A DNA stretch of 64,000 nt from Nocardia shimofusensis NBRC 100134 (GCF_001613125.1 NZ_BDBT01000001.1:62001-126000), one strand, 5' to 3'; positions 8,284 to 17,856 are shown, numbered from the stretch's first letter. The notes: generated by a model not told the origin, from the sequence alone. Numbers and translations: made by a program.

Positions 8284-9135
8284 GTGCGACTGGCGACCTG
8301 GAACGTCAACTCGATCCGTTCCCGCGTGGACCGGGTGACCGCCTGGCTCGACGAGCACGACGTCGACGTGCTGGCCATGCAGGAAACCAAGTGCCGCGAC
8401 GACCAGTTCCCGTTCGAGCGCTTCGAGGCGCTCGGCTACGAGGTCGCCCATCTCGGCGTCAACCAGTGGAACGGCGTGGCCATCGCCTCCCGCGTCGGCC
8501 TCGACGACGTGGCGACCGCCTTCCCCGGCCAGCCCGGCTTCGACAAGGAAGCCGGGAACTCCCTGCTGCCCAGCCCGGTGGTGGAGTCGCGCGCGCTGGC
8601 GGCCACCTGCGGCGGGGTGCGGGTATGGAGCCTGTACGTGCCCAACGGCCGCGCCCTCGGCGATCCGCACTACATCTACAAGCTGGAGTGGCTGTCGGTG
8701 CTGCGCGACAATGCCGAGCGCTGGCTGACCGAGCATCCGGAGGCCAGGATCGCCCTGGTCGGCGACTGGAACATCGCGCCCACCGACGACGATGTGTGGT
8801 CGCCGGAGTTCTTCGAGGGCAAGACGCACACCTCCGGCCCCGAGCGCGACGCCTTCACCGCCGTCCTGGACACCGGATTCACCGATGTGATGCGCCCGTT
8901 CGCCCCAGGCCCCGGCGTCTACACCTACTGGGACTACACCCAGCTGCGCTTCCCTCGAAAGGAAGGGATGCGCATCGATTTCCTGCTGGCCTCGCCCGCG
9001 CTGGCCGCGACCGTCGTCGACGCCGGTGTCGATCGGGAAGCCAGGAAGGGCAAGGGCGCCAGCGACCACGCGCCGGTGATCGCCGAATTCGACATCCCGC
9101 GCGATCTCGACATCCCGGGCCGTACCGCCCCCTGA
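8284..9135 (+). CDS. xthA: Exodeoxyribonuclease III (AP endonuclease)
   Basis: 283-residue DNA-repair nuclease of the exonuclease/endonuclease/phosphatase fold acting at abasic sites. Active-site motifs: TWNVNSIRSR (Asn), MQETKC (metal Glu), LYVPNG (Tyr), GDWNIAPTDDD (Asp/Asn), RIDFLLAS and SDHAPV (catalytic Asp-His). The start is GTG (VRLATWNVN) with GAGGAAGG about 8 nt upstream; an in-frame GTG at 8266 is less well placed. It is the third gene of the def-GNAT-xthA run. The 9136-9321 gap before the conservon shows nothing distinctive. Confidence 0.95.
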   Translation: MRLATWNVNSIRSRVDRVTAWLDEHDVDVLAMQETKCRDDQFPFERFEALGYEVAHLGVNQWNGVAIASRVGLDDVATAFPGQPGFDKEAGNSLLPSPVVESRALAATCGGVRVWSLYVPNGRALGDPHYIYKLEWLSVLRDNAERWLTEHPEARIALVGDWNIAPTDDDVWSPEFFEGKTHTSGPERDAFTAVLDTGFTDVMRPFAPGPGVYTYWDYTQLRFPRKEGMRIDFLLASPALAATVVDAGVDREARKGKGASDHAPVIAEFDIPRDLDIPGRTAP

Positions 9136-9321
9136 CCGGGGCTCGCACGCCGAGATCGCTTGCGGCCGAACCTCTCGGACCGCCTGCCAGGGCGTTTGTC
9201 GTCGGGTAGCCAACGCCCATGTGGCTGGCTATGCTTTGGCCCGATTGATGCTTGTCGGGGCGCGTATTTCGATCGACTCGGCGACGCAGAAGGGGAGCTG
9301 CGGCAGCATGGTCGAATCCCC

Positions 9322-10761
9322 GTGAGCGTGAAAGTGCAGGGCGTGTCAGATTCATCGAATCCGTCGGCAGACGAACAGACGGTTCCCGGGCGAGCGGCCC
9401 TCGCAGTGGTTCCGGTCCTGAGTATCGCCGTCACCGCCGGATCGGCCGTCGCGGCCTACCTGCTCACCACGGACTCGGTCCGCCTACCGCTCACCATCGG
9501 TATCGGCGTCGTCGGCGCGCTGCTGACGGCCGCGCTGTTCGCCGCCTTCTGGTTCCGCCGCAAGGCCGCCGCGAACGCGCGGGCCGTCGCCGCCGCCGAG
9601 GCCCGCGCCGCCGAGGCCGAGCATCGCCGGCAGGAGGCCGATATTCGCTGCGCGGCAATGGAATCCATGGTTGCCGACGAGCGCGCCGCCACCTCGCGGG
9701 CGATCGACGTGGCCCGCCGCGACGAGAACCGCAGGACCGCCGCGCTGGCCGCCTTCGCAGGCGCCGCGGGCCGCATCCAGGCGATGACCACCAGCATGCT
9801 CGCCGAACTGCGCGAGATGGAACACCGCCACGAAGACCCCAAGGTGCTGGCCGATCTGCTGCTGCTCGATCACCGCACCGCGCAGGCCGGGCGGCTGGCC
9901 GACTCCATCGCGGTGCTCAGCGGCGCGCGCTCGGGCAGGCGCTGGGCCAAGCCGATCAGCATGGAGTCGATCCTGCGCGGCGCGATGGGCCGGGTCGCCG
10001 GCTACCAGCGGGTGCGACTGCGGGCGATCGCCGAGATCGCCGTCGCCGGGCATGCCGCCGAGGGCGTGATGCACGCGCTGGCCGAACTGCTCGACAACGC
10101 CTGCAACTTCTCCCCGCCCACCACCGAGGTGCACGTCTACGCCGCCGAGGTGCCCGCGGGCGTGATCGTCACCATCGAGGACAGCGGCCTGGTGATGGGC
10201 GAATCGGCGCTGCGCCGTGCCGAACTCGCGGTGTCGAGCGGGCGCGACGGCAACACCCAGGCCGAAGCCGACCTCGCCGCCCTCACCGGCACCCGCCTCG
10301 GCCTGGCCGTGGTCGGCCACCTCGCCCGCAAGCACGGCCTCACCGTCTCCTACCGCCCGTCGGCCATCGGCGGCACCGCGGTGGTCGTGGTGGTCCCGCG
10401 CGAACTCATCGCCCAGCTCGACAACGCCCATACGCCCACCACGGTTCGGGCTCAGCTCACCCCGCCCATCGCCGTCGCGCCCGCGCCGGATGCGCGCCGG
10501 GAGCCCGCACCCGTGCGGCTGCTCGGCGACGACGCGCCGCTGCCCAAGCGCAAGCGCGGTCAGACCCTGGCCGAGGCCCATCCCGAGGGGCTCGTCGAGA
10601 AGCGCACCCCCGGTTCGGCCACCCTGCGGGCCGCGCAGGAGCCGACCTCGCCGCCCACGCGACCGGCCGCACTGGGCGCCTTCCAACGGGCGTTCGCCGG
10701 GCGTGACGCCCAGGATCACGTCCCCCCGTCCCCGCCCGTCGCCCTGGAGAACGATCGATGA
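9322..10761 (+). CDS. cvnA: Conservon histidine-kinase-like protein CvnA
   Basis: About 479-residue membrane sensor heading a conservon. Two adjacent hydrophobic helices lie near residues 27-72, then a long Ala/Arg/Glu-rich coiled-coil stretch, a dimerisation-like segment containing LLLLDHRTAQ, and a HATPase domain with N-box ELLDNACNFSPP, IEDSGLVMG and TRLGLAVV. A basic, Pro-rich tail follows. There is only a short loop between the helices, so it probably does not sense through a large outer domain. The GTG at 9322 was chosen by spacing; nearby GTG codons at 9328 and 9340 are possible. The stop overlaps cvnB (ATGA). Confidence 0.88.
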   Translation: MSVKVQGVSDSSNPSADEQTVPGRAALAVVPVLSIAVTAGSAVAAYLLTTDSVRLPLTIGIGVVGALLTAALFAAFWFRRKAAANARAVAAAEARAAEAEHRRQEADIRCAAMESMVADERAATSRAIDVARRDENRRTAALAAFAGAAGRIQAMTTSMLAELREMEHRHEDPKVLADLLLLDHRTAQAGRLADSIAVLSGARSGRRWAKPISMESILRGAMGRVAGYQRVRLRAIAEIAVAGHAAEGVMHALAELLDNACNFSPPTTEVHVYAAEVPAGVIVTIEDSGLVMGESALRRAELAVSSGRDGNTQAEADLAALTGTRLGLAVVGHLARKHGLTVSYRPSAIGGTAVVVVVPRELIAQLDNAHTPTTVRAQLTPPIAVAPAPDARREPAPVRLLGDDAPLPKRKRGQTLAEAHPEGLVEKRTPGSATLRAAQEPTSPPTRPAALGAFQRAFAGRDAQDHVPPSPPVALENDR

Positions 10762-11192
10762 CCTCTTCGACCACCCCCGCCGAGCTCGGATGGCTGCTCG
10801 AGCAGTTGCTACAGCGCACCCCGCAGACCCGGCACGCGCTGCTGCTGTCCGGTGACGGCCTGAAAATCTGCCACACCCCGGAACTGACCATCGACAAGGC
10901 CGACCAGCTGGCCGCCATCGCCGCGGGCATCCAGTCCCTCGCGCACGGCGCCTCCGCCGAGTTCGGCGACGGCAGAAGCGGTGTGCGCCAGTCGATGACC
11001 GAGTTCTACGGCGGCATCCTGTTCATCGTCGAAGCCGGCCTCGGCGCGCACCTGGCCGTGCTCGCCGACGAGGACGCCGACGCGGGCCTGATCGGGCACA
11101 ACATGCGCGAACTCGTCGAGCAGCTCGGTGACCAGCTCACCGCCGCGCCGCGGGTGGCTGCGCCACGGGCCGCCGGGGCGAGCCGGTCGTGA
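10758..11192 (+). CDS. cvnB: Conservon Roadblock/LC7 protein CvnB
   Basis: 144-residue Roadblock/LC7-domain protein (ELGWLLEQLL, ALLLSGDGLKI, LAAIAAGIQSLAHG, LFIVEAGLGAHLAVLAD). Such proteins act as adaptors or GTPase-activating partners of small Ras-like GTPases; here the partner should be CvnD. The ATG overlaps the cvnA stop and its own stop overlaps the GTG of cvnC, so the genes are tightly coupled. Confidence 0.92.
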   Translation: MTSSTTPAELGWLLEQLLQRTPQTRHALLLSGDGLKICHTPELTIDKADQLAAIAAGIQSLAHGASAEFGDGRSGVRQSMTEFYGGILFIVEAGLGAHLAVLADEDADAGLIGHNMRELVEQLGDQLTAAPRVAAPRAAGASRS

Positions 11193-11554
11193 GCAGACCC
11201 AGACCGGGACGCGACGACAGCCCCGACCGGCTGTACACGCTCACCGGTGGCCGCAGCCAGCCCGACACGGACGCTTTCGATCTGGTGACCCTGGTGGTCA
11301 GCGAATCCGAGCCCGCGCCGGGCATGCCCTCCGAGCACGCGGCGATCCTGCGCATCTGCCGCTCCCCCACCTCGGTGGTGGAGATCGCGGCCGAGCTGCG
11401 GCTGCCGGTCGGCATCACCACGGTGCTGCTCTCCGACCTGCTTGCGGCGGGCAAGATCACCGTGCGTCATCCACGAGCCGGGCGCTTCGGCGACCACCTG
11501 GTTCTCGACTCCACCACCCTCGAGAAGGTGCTTGTTGGACTCCGCAGTCTCTAA
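11189..11554 (+). CDS. cvnC: Conservon DUF742 protein CvnC
   Basis: 121-residue DUF742 protein starting with GTG that overlaps the cvnB stop. It has the family layout: N-terminal RLYTLTGGR segment, then a winged-helix-like part (EHAAILRICRSPTSVVEIAAEL, LPVGITTVLLSDLLAAGKI). It may be a signalling adaptor or DNA-binding protein in the conservon complex; the exact role is not established. Its 3' end contains the start of cvnD. Confidence 0.92.
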   Translation: MSRPRPGRDDSPDRLYTLTGGRSQPDTDAFDLVTLVVSESEPAPGMPSEHAAILRICRSPTSVVEIAAELRLPVGITTVLLSDLLAAGKITVRHPRAGRFGDHLVLDSTTLEKVLVGLRSL

Positions 11555-12188
11555 CACATCGATCGCGACGGCCGCGCCCCTGCGCTCCGACGCACCACTG
11601 CTCGGCACCGCGAGCCAGGGCCTGAAGATCGTCATCGTCGGCGGATTCGGCGTGGGCAAGACCACCATGGTCCGTTCGGTCAGCGAGATCCGTCCACTGG
11701 ACACCGAGGCCACCATGACCGACGCGGGCGTGGGCATCGACGACCTCACCGGCGCGCCGGGCAAATCGACGACCACGGTCGCCTTCGACTTCGGCCGCAT
11801 CACCATCGATTCCGAGAACGTGCTCTATCTGTTCGGCGCACCGGGCCAGCAACGCTTCTGGTTTCTGTGGGACCGGCTGTTCAGCGGCGCGCTCGGCGCG
11901 ATCGTGCTCGTGGATCGCCGCCGGATCTCCGACTCCTGGTACGCCATCGACCGGCTGGAGAGCCAGGGCACCGCGTTCGTGGTGGCCTGCAACAACTTCG
12001 GCGGCGGCCCGCACCAGCTCGACGACGTGCGCGACGCGCTCGACCTGGATCCCGGAGTACCGCTGCTGGATTGCGATGCCCGCTCGCGCGAGTCGTCCAA
12101 GCAGGTCCTGGTGACGCTGGTCGAGCAGCTCTACACACGCGCGCAGGCGAACGCAGCAGGCGCGCAGGCGATCGGAGATCGGTTGTGA
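11535..12188 (+). CDS. cvnD: Conservon Ras-like GTP-binding protein CvnD
   Basis: About 217-residue small GTPase of the conservon. The P-loop is GGFGVGKTT, the switch-II region is GAPGQQRFWF, and the guanine-specificity motif appears as ACNNFGG rather than canonical NKxD, as often in this family. The first good start is TTG (11535; TTG 11532 also possible), 6 nt after GAGAAGG and inside cvnC. It ends with a 4-bp overlap with the first P450. By analogy with Streptomyces conservons it cycles between membrane CvnA/B/C-bound states. Confidence 0.9.
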   Translation: MDSAVSNTSIATAAPLRSDAPLLGTASQGLKIVIVGGFGVGKTTMVRSVSEIRPLDTEATMTDAGVGIDDLTGAPGKSTTTVAFDFGRITIDSENVLYLFGAPGQQRFWFLWDRLFSGALGAIVLVDRRRISDSWYAIDRLESQGTAFVVACNNFGGGPHQLDDVRDALDLDPGVPLLDCDARSRESSKQVLVTLVEQLYTRAQANAAGAQAIGDRL

Positions 12189-13459
12189 GTTCCGCCGAGC
12201 AGGCCACCGCCCGAGCGGGCGGGTGCCCCGCGCATCCGGGCGCGGTGCCGTTGGACGGCCCCGAGTTCCTCTCCGATCCCTACGGCCTCTACGCCCGTGT
12301 CCGTCGCGAGTGCGGCCCGGTGGTGCCGGTGGAACTCTACGGCGGGTTTCCGGCCTGGCTGGTGATCGGCTACCGCGAATTGCACCAGGTGACCAGCGAT
12401 TCCGAGCTGTTCAACCGCAAGTCCGACAGCTGGAACCAGTGGCCGAACGTCCCCGAGGACTGGCCGCTGCGTCCGATGGTCGGAATGCCGGTCCCCTCGA
12501 TCTACTACACCGTGGGCGCCGAGCACCGGCGCCATTCGGAGATGGTGGAAGCCGCGCTGGACGGGGTGGACCCGTTCGCCCTGCGCCGCACCGTCGAGGA
12601 CATCGCCGACCGGTTGATCGATTCGTTCTGCGGCCGTGGCCGGGCCGATCTGGTGTCCGAATACGCCGAACCCCTTCCGCTGCTCGCGCTGGCCTCGGCG
12701 CTCGGCTTCGCCTCCGAGGACGGTTCGCTGCTGGCCTGGACGATGCGCACGCTGTCCATGGGCGGCGCGGACGCCCAGGCGGCCCACGTGCGCTTCTACG
12801 AGCTGATGGCGCGGCTGCTCGCGCAAGCCAAGACCCGTGGCGGCGACGACATCGTCACCCGCATGCTGAACTTCCCCGCGCCGTTCACCGACGAGGAATA
12901 CATCCACAATCTGATGGCCATCACGGCGGCGGGCTATCTGCCCACCTCCGACTGGCTGGTGAACTCGGTGCGCCTGATGCTCGTCGACGACCGGTTCGCC
13001 GCCGCGCTCGGCGGCGGCAGGCACAGCATCGGCCAGGCCATGAACGAGGTGCTGTGGGAGGAAGCGCCGACCCAGATCCTGGCCGGCCGCTGGGCCACCC
13101 GCGACACCAGGCTCGGCAACCAGGTCATCCGGGCCGGCGACATGCTGCTGCTCGGACTCGGGGCCGCCAATTCCGATCCGCACGTGCGCCAGCACCTCGG
13201 CGACGGACCCGAACCGGCGCAGGCGGGCAACAGCGCGCACTTCGCCTTCAGCCACGGAGAATTCCGCTGCCCGTTCCCGGCGCAGCAGATCGCCGAGGTC
13301 ATCTCACGGACCGGCATCGAAGTGCTGCTCGACCGTCTGCCCGACATCGATCTCGCCGTCCCCGAGCACGAGCTGGTCCGCAAGCCCAACCCGTGGCTGC
13401 GTGGTCTGAGCAGTGTGCCCGTCCGCTACACACCGGTTCCCGTTGTCGGAGGTTTCTAA
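12185..13459 (+). CDS. Cytochrome P450, CYP157-like, lacking the ExxR motif
   Basis: 424-residue P450-fold protein coupled to cvnD (GTG in the cvnD stop). The heme loop is recognisable but divergent: FSHGEFRC with thiolate Cys362. The K-helix reads NEVLW at residues 287-291, so the Arg of ExxR is Trp. The I-helix AAGYLPTS also departs from AGxxT. The published CYP157 family of Streptomyces, located in conservons next to CYP154, is known to lack ExxR (motif EQSLW), so this is a family trait rather than decay. The frame is intact throughout. It may act as an electron-transfer or regulatory partner rather than a classical monooxygenase, which is inference. Confidence 0.87.
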   Translation: MSSAEQATARAGGCPAHPGAVPLDGPEFLSDPYGLYARVRRECGPVVPVELYGGFPAWLVIGYRELHQVTSDSELFNRKSDSWNQWPNVPEDWPLRPMVGMPVPSIYYTVGAEHRRHSEMVEAALDGVDPFALRRTVEDIADRLIDSFCGRGRADLVSEYAEPLPLLALASALGFASEDGSLLAWTMRTLSMGGADAQAAHVRFYELMARLLAQAKTRGGDDIVTRMLNFPAPFTDEEYIHNLMAITAAGYLPTSDWLVNSVRLMLVDDRFAAALGGGRHSIGQAMNEVLWEEAPTQILAGRWATRDTRLGNQVIRAGDMLLLGLGAANSDPHVRQHLGDGPEPAQAGNSAHFAFSHGEFRCPFPAQQIAEVISRTGIEVLLDRLPDIDLAVPEHELVRKPNPWLRGLSSVPVRYTPVPVVGGF

Positions 13460-14719
13460 GTGAGTTGCCCGCACACAGACCCAGATCATGCCGACCGTGA
13501 CAGTTCGGACACCATCGTCATCGACCCGATGATCTCGGATCTGGCGGGCGAGACCAGCCTGCTGCGCGAGTCGGGCCCGCTGGCGAAGATCGAACTGCTC
13601 GGCGTGCCCGCCTACACCGTCACCCGGCACACGCTGGCCAGGCAACTGCTCACCGACCCCAGGCTGGTCAAGGACATCAACTCCTGGTCGCTGTGGACCT
13701 CCGGCGCGGTCACCAGGCAGTGGCCGCTGATCGGCATGATCGACGTGGACCGCTCGATGTTCAGCGTGGACGGCACCGAGCACCGCAGGCTGCGGATCAA
13801 GACCACCCAGGCGCTGACCCGCCGTCGCCTCGACGCGCTGAAGCCCCGCATCGAGCAGTACGTCGCCGAACTGCTCGGCGATCTGGAGCGCGCCGCCGCC
13901 GACGGCGAGGCCGTCGATCTGAAGGAGACCTTCGCCTACCCGCTGCCCATGCGGGTGATCGGCGATCTGATGGGCGTGCCGAGCGACGACCAGAAGATGC
14001 TGCTCGACTGGTACAAGGCGTTCTTCTCGATCATGACCCCGCAGGACGAGCGCCTGAAGGTGATCGACCTGATGGACGAGTACTTCACCGCGATGGTGCG
14101 CCGCAAGACCGCCGAGCCGGGCGACGATCTCACCTCCGCGCTGATCTACTCCACCGACGAGGAAACCCCGCTCACCGAGGAGGAGGTGATCGGCAACCTC
14201 AAGGCGCTGGTCGCCGCCGGTCACGAGACCACCGTCAACCTGATCCTGGCCACGGTGCGCGCGCTGCTCACCAACCCGGACCAGCTGGCGCTCGTGCGCT
14301 CGGGCGAGGTGTCCTGGGAGACCGCCATCGAGGAGACGCTGCGCTTCGACGGCCCGGTCATCCACTTGCTCATGCGCTTCGCCACCGAGGACATCGATCT
14401 CGGCGACGCGGTCATCCCGCAGGGCTCCGGCGTGGTCATCTCCTACCGCGCGATCGGCCGCGACACCGAAGTACACGGCGAGGACGCGGACACCTTCGAC
14501 ATCACCCGCGCGACCGCCGCCCGGCACATCTCCTTCGGCCACGGCCCGCACATCTGCCCCGGCGCGGCTCTGGCCAGGTTGGAGGCCGGTATCGCGGTGC
14601 CCGCGCTGTTCGAGCGGTTCCCCGGCCTGCGCCTGGCGGTGCCGGTCGAGCAGATCGTGAACATGCCGGTGCTCACCCAGAACGATCTCGCCCAGTTCCC
14701 GGTGCACCTGAGCGCCTGA
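13460..14719 (+). CDS. Cytochrome P450, CYP154-like
   Basis: 419-residue soluble P450 with all canonical elements: I-helix AAGHETT, K-helix EETLRFDGP (ExxR) and heme loop FGHGPHICPGAAL. Its GTG start directly follows the stop of the ExxR-less P450. The pair (CYP157-like then CYP154-like) after cvnABCD is the arrangement known from Streptomyces conservons. The electron-donor genes (ferredoxin, reductase) are not in the operon. The substrate is unknown. Confidence 0.92.
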   Translation: MSCPHTDPDHADRDSSDTIVIDPMISDLAGETSLLRESGPLAKIELLGVPAYTVTRHTLARQLLTDPRLVKDINSWSLWTSGAVTRQWPLIGMIDVDRSMFSVDGTEHRRLRIKTTQALTRRRLDALKPRIEQYVAELLGDLERAAADGEAVDLKETFAYPLPMRVIGDLMGVPSDDQKMLLDWYKAFFSIMTPQDERLKVIDLMDEYFTAMVRRKTAEPGDDLTSALIYSTDEETPLTEEEVIGNLKALVAAGHETTVNLILATVRALLTNPDQLALVRSGEVSWETAIEETLRFDGPVIHLLMRFATEDIDLGDAVIPQGSGVVISYRAIGRDTEVHGEDADTFDITRATAARHISFGHGPHICPGAALARLEAGIAVPALFERFPGLRLAVPVEQIVNMPVLTQNDLAQFPVHLSA

Positions 14720-14906
14720 CCCACCGCGGTTCGTTTCCGGCCGGGCGGACGATGACGTTTCGCTCAGCCGGAATACAACCCATCCGCGCAGGTCAGCGGC
14801 TCTCCCGCGGCTCCGCGCGCCCAGCGGTCGGCGGGTGCGAACCTACTGTCGACGCGTCAGTCCCGGTGCCTCGCACCGGTCCCCGCGTCTTCGAGGGAGT
14901 TCGCGC

Positions 14907-15437
14907 ATGACCGCCTCCACCAGCACGTCCGCCTCCGCGCTCGGCGCGGTGATCGCCGCCAACCACGACGCGGTGACCGCCGACGCGTCCCAGGCCGCCG
15001 TCGTCTTCAAGACATCCGCCACCGCGCACGACGCCGTGGCCAGCACCGTGACCGCGCGCCGCTTCCAGATCGAGGTGGACGAGCCGCCCGCGCTCGGCGG
15101 CGCCGACACCGCGGCCAACCCGGTCGAGTACTACCTGGCCTCGCTGCTGTCCTGCCAGGTGGTCACCTGGCGAGTGTGGGCGGACAAGCTCGGCATCGCG
15201 GTCGAGGACATCCGCGCGACCGCCGAGGGCGATCTGGACGTGCGCGGCTTCTTCGGTTTCGACGACGCGGTGCGCCCCGGCTTCGGTGCGGTGCGGGTGC
15301 GGGTCGAGATCACCGGCCCGGAGTCGCGGGAGCGCTACCTCGAACTCCAGCAGGCTGTGGACGCGCACTGCCCCGTGCTCGATCTCACCCGCAATGTGAC
15401 CCCTGTGGTCACGACCCTGGTCACCCTCGGGGTCTGA
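14907..15437 (+). CDS. OsmC family protein
   Basis: 176-residue OsmC/Ohr-fold protein, a family that reduces organic or fatty-acid hydroperoxides through paired cysteines. One cysteine is seen in YYLASLLSCQVVTWR and the second in DAHCPVLDL, the expected positions. GAGGGAG precedes the ATG (MTASTS). It is separate from the conservon by 187 bp. Oxidant detoxification is the likely role; distinguishing OsmC from Ohr would need alignment. Confidence 0.85.
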   Translation: MTASTSTSASALGAVIAANHDAVTADASQAAVVFKTSATAHDAVASTVTARRFQIEVDEPPALGGADTAANPVEYYLASLLSCQVVTWRVWADKLGIAVEDIRATAEGDLDVRGFFGFDDAVRPGFGAVRVRVEITGPESRERYLELQQAVDAHCPVLDLTRNVTPVVTTLVTLGV

Positions 15438-15575
15438 ACACCATCGGTCGACAGGTGACCGATCTCACCCGCGGTGAGCAACGTGGTCAGCATCACGGAG
15501 TAACCGGATTCTGTTCGGACGACCGTACGGTTTACCGTGCGAGGAAACGTTTCTTCGGATGGGGAGTTCGCGTCG

Positions 15576-17837
15576 ATGCTGACCACTCTCGCTCGGTTCG
15601 CCACCACGCGGCCGCGCGTCGTACTCGCGGCCGCGCTGCTGGTGATGCTGGCCTGCGGTGCCTTCGGCGCGAGCGCGGCGAGCCATATGAAGGCGGGCGG
15701 GTTCGTCACCGGAGAGCTGGAATCGGTCCGCTCCGGGGAGTTCCTCAGCGAGCACTTCCCCGGTGGCGCAACCAATTACATCCTGCTGGTCACCGCTCCC
15801 GAAGGCGCCGACTCGCCGGCCGCCAGGGCCGCGGGTGAGAAAGCGGTCGCCCAGCTCACGCAGTTCGACGAGGTCAGCGGCGTGCAGTCGTACTGGACGA
15901 CGCGCGCCGACCTGGCCCCCGCGCTGCGCAGCAAGGACGGCAAGAGCGCCCTGGTGATCGCCTATGTCGCGGGCGACGACTCCGAACTCACCGAGCGCGC
16001 CGACCGCATCAGCCAGCAGGTGCAGACCAGCGAGAACGGTGTCACCGTCCGCGCGGGCGGTCTCGGCGCGGCTTTCGCCGACATGAACACCCAGATCAGC
16101 AAGGACCTGATCGTCGCCGAGGCCATCGCCATCCCGCTGACCGGACTGCTGCTGGTGCTGGTGTTCGGCAGCGTCGTCGCGGCCGCGATGCCGGTGGCCA
16201 TCGGCCTGTTCGCGGTCGTCGCCGCGCTCGGCATCCTGCGCACCCTCACCGTCGTCACCGACGTATCGATCTACGCGCTGAACATGACGACCGCGCTCGG
16301 TCTCGCGCTGGCCATCGACTACAGCCTGTTCATCGTCAGTCGCTACCGCGAGGAGCTGGCCCGCGGCCTGGACCCGGCCGCCGCCGTCGTCCGTTCGGTG
16401 CAGACCGCGGGTCGCACGGTCGTCTACTCCGCCCTGGTCGTCGCGCTCTCGCTGGCGGCGCTGGCGGTGTTCCCGCAGTACTTCTTCAAGTCCTTCGCCT
16501 ACGCGGGTGTCGCCGTGGTCTGCGCGGCCGCCGCCGCGGCGGTGATCGTGCTGCCCGCCATGCTGGTGCTGCTCGGTGACCGGGTCAACGCCTGGGACCT
16601 GCGCGCGGGCGTCCGCAGGCTGCTCGGCAGGCCCGAACCCGTGCCGGTCCCCGCCGACCGCAGCTTCTGGTACCGCTGGGTCATCGCGGTGATGCGCCGC
16701 GCGATCCCCGTCGCCCTGCTGACCACCGTGCTGCTGCTCCTGGTCGGCTCCCCGTTCCTGGGCGCGCAGTTCGGCTACCCGGACGATCGCGCGCTGTCCG
16801 ACGCGCCGAGCCGGGAAGTCGGCGACGAACTGCGCGCGAACTTCCAGGCCGACATGGCCACCAGCATCCTGATCGCGCTGCCGGAGTTCGAGGGCGGGGT
16901 CTCCGAGATCGGCGACTACGCCGCCGCCCTGTCCAAGGTCCCCGACGTGCCCGCCGTGCTCTCCGGCGCCGGGGTCTACCTCGACGGCCTGAAAGTGGCC
17001 CCGCCCCTGCCCGGCATGATCTCCGACGCCGGCGCGTTCGTCTCCGTCGGCACGCGCATCGACCCCTATTCCGGCGCGGGCAAGGACCAGCTCGCCCAGC
17101 TGCGCGAGGTCCCCGCACCCGGCGAGACCTTGTTCGGCGGCCCCGGCGCCCTGAACCAGGACTCCCTCACCGCCATCGGCGAACGCCTCCCGCTGGCCGC
17201 CGTCCTGATCGCGGTCACCACGCTGGTGCTGCTGTTCCTGTTCACCGGCAGCCTGCTGCTGCCGATCAAGGCGCTGGCCCTGAACATGCTGTCCCTGGCG
17301 GCCACCTTCGGCGCGATGGTGTGGGTCTTCCAGGAAGGCCACCTGTCCGGTCTGCTCGGCTTCACCCCGACCGGCAACCTCGACCTGTCCATGCCGATCC
17401 TGATGTTCAGCATCGCCTTCGGCGCCTCGATGGACTACGAGGTGTTCCTGCTCTCCCGCATCAGGGAGGAATGGCTGGCCGGTCCGAAGACCGCCGAGGG
17501 CAACACCCATGCCGTCGCCATGGGCGTGGCCCGCACCGGCCGCATCTTCACCGCCGCCGCCCTGCTCATGAGCATCGTCTTCTTCGCGGTCGCCACCTCC
17601 GGCGTGACGGCCATGAAGTTGTTCGGCATCGGCTGCGCGCTGGCCGTCCTCAGCGATGCCACGGTGATCCGCGGTCTGCTCGCGCCCGCCCTCATGCGCC
17701 TGCTCGGCACCGCCAACTGGTGGGCGCCCAGGCCGCTGGCCGCCCTGCACGCGCGTTTCGGCCTGCACGAGGCCGAGGAACACCCGGCATTCGAGGTCGA
17801 AGCCCGAAAGCGGGAAGCTGTTTCGCTCGGCAAATGA
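15576..17837 (+). CDS. MMPL/RND-family membrane transporter
   Basis: 753 residues with the duplicated RND layout: one N-terminal helix, an outer domain, five helices (about 185-350), then a second helix, outer domain and five more helices. MMPL signature segments are present: ALGLALAIDYSLFIVSRYREE in the first half and FGASMDYEVFLLSRIREEW in the second, each with the conserved Asp-Tyr. Such proteins export lipids or drugs in mycolata. The ATG is preceded by GGGGAG. The convergent TetR gene downstream may regulate it, though they do not share a promoter. Confidence 0.9.
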   Translation: MLTTLARFATTRPRVVLAAALLVMLACGAFGASAASHMKAGGFVTGELESVRSGEFLSEHFPGGATNYILLVTAPEGADSPAARAAGEKAVAQLTQFDEVSGVQSYWTTRADLAPALRSKDGKSALVIAYVAGDDSELTERADRISQQVQTSENGVTVRAGGLGAAFADMNTQISKDLIVAEAIAIPLTGLLLVLVFGSVVAAAMPVAIGLFAVVAALGILRTLTVVTDVSIYALNMTTALGLALAIDYSLFIVSRYREELARGLDPAAAVVRSVQTAGRTVVYSALVVALSLAALAVFPQYFFKSFAYAGVAVVCAAAAAAVIVLPAMLVLLGDRVNAWDLRAGVRRLLGRPEPVPVPADRSFWYRWVIAVMRRAIPVALLTTVLLLLVGSPFLGAQFGYPDDRALSDAPSREVGDELRANFQADMATSILIALPEFEGGVSEIGDYAAALSKVPDVPAVLSGAGVYLDGLKVAPPLPGMISDAGAFVSVGTRIDPYSGAGKDQLAQLREVPAPGETLFGGPGALNQDSLTAIGERLPLAAVLIAVTTLVLLFLFTGSLLLPIKALALNMLSLAATFGAMVWVFQEGHLSGLLGFTPTGNLDLSMPILMFSIAFGASMDYEVFLLSRIREEWLAGPKTAEGNTHAVAMGVARTGRIFTAAALLMSIVFFAVATSGVTAMKLFGIGCALAVLSDATVIRGLLAPALMRLLGTANWWAPRPLAALHARFGLHEAEEHPAFEVEARKREAVSLGK

Positions 17838-17839
17838 CA

Positions 17840-17856
17840 CCGCCCCCGTCGGGCGG
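17840..17856 (+). terminator. Hairpin after the MMPL transporter gene
   Basis: Stem CCGCCC / GGGCGG with a 5-nt loop starts 3 bp after the MMPL stop codon. It is followed by more GC-rich sequence and no U-tract. The position between convergent genes supports a terminator role. Confidence 0.45.

Noticed and set aside
12185-13459. The first conservon P450 as a pseudogene because ExxR is absent
   Set aside because: The frame is intact, coupled to cvnD and the second P450, keeps the heme Cys, and the CYP157 family is known to lack ExxR.
15465-17840. Long minus-strand open frame opposite the MMPL transporter
   Set aside because: Extremely Gly/Gln/Asp/His-rich composition, no domain, fully antisense to a well-supported transporter.
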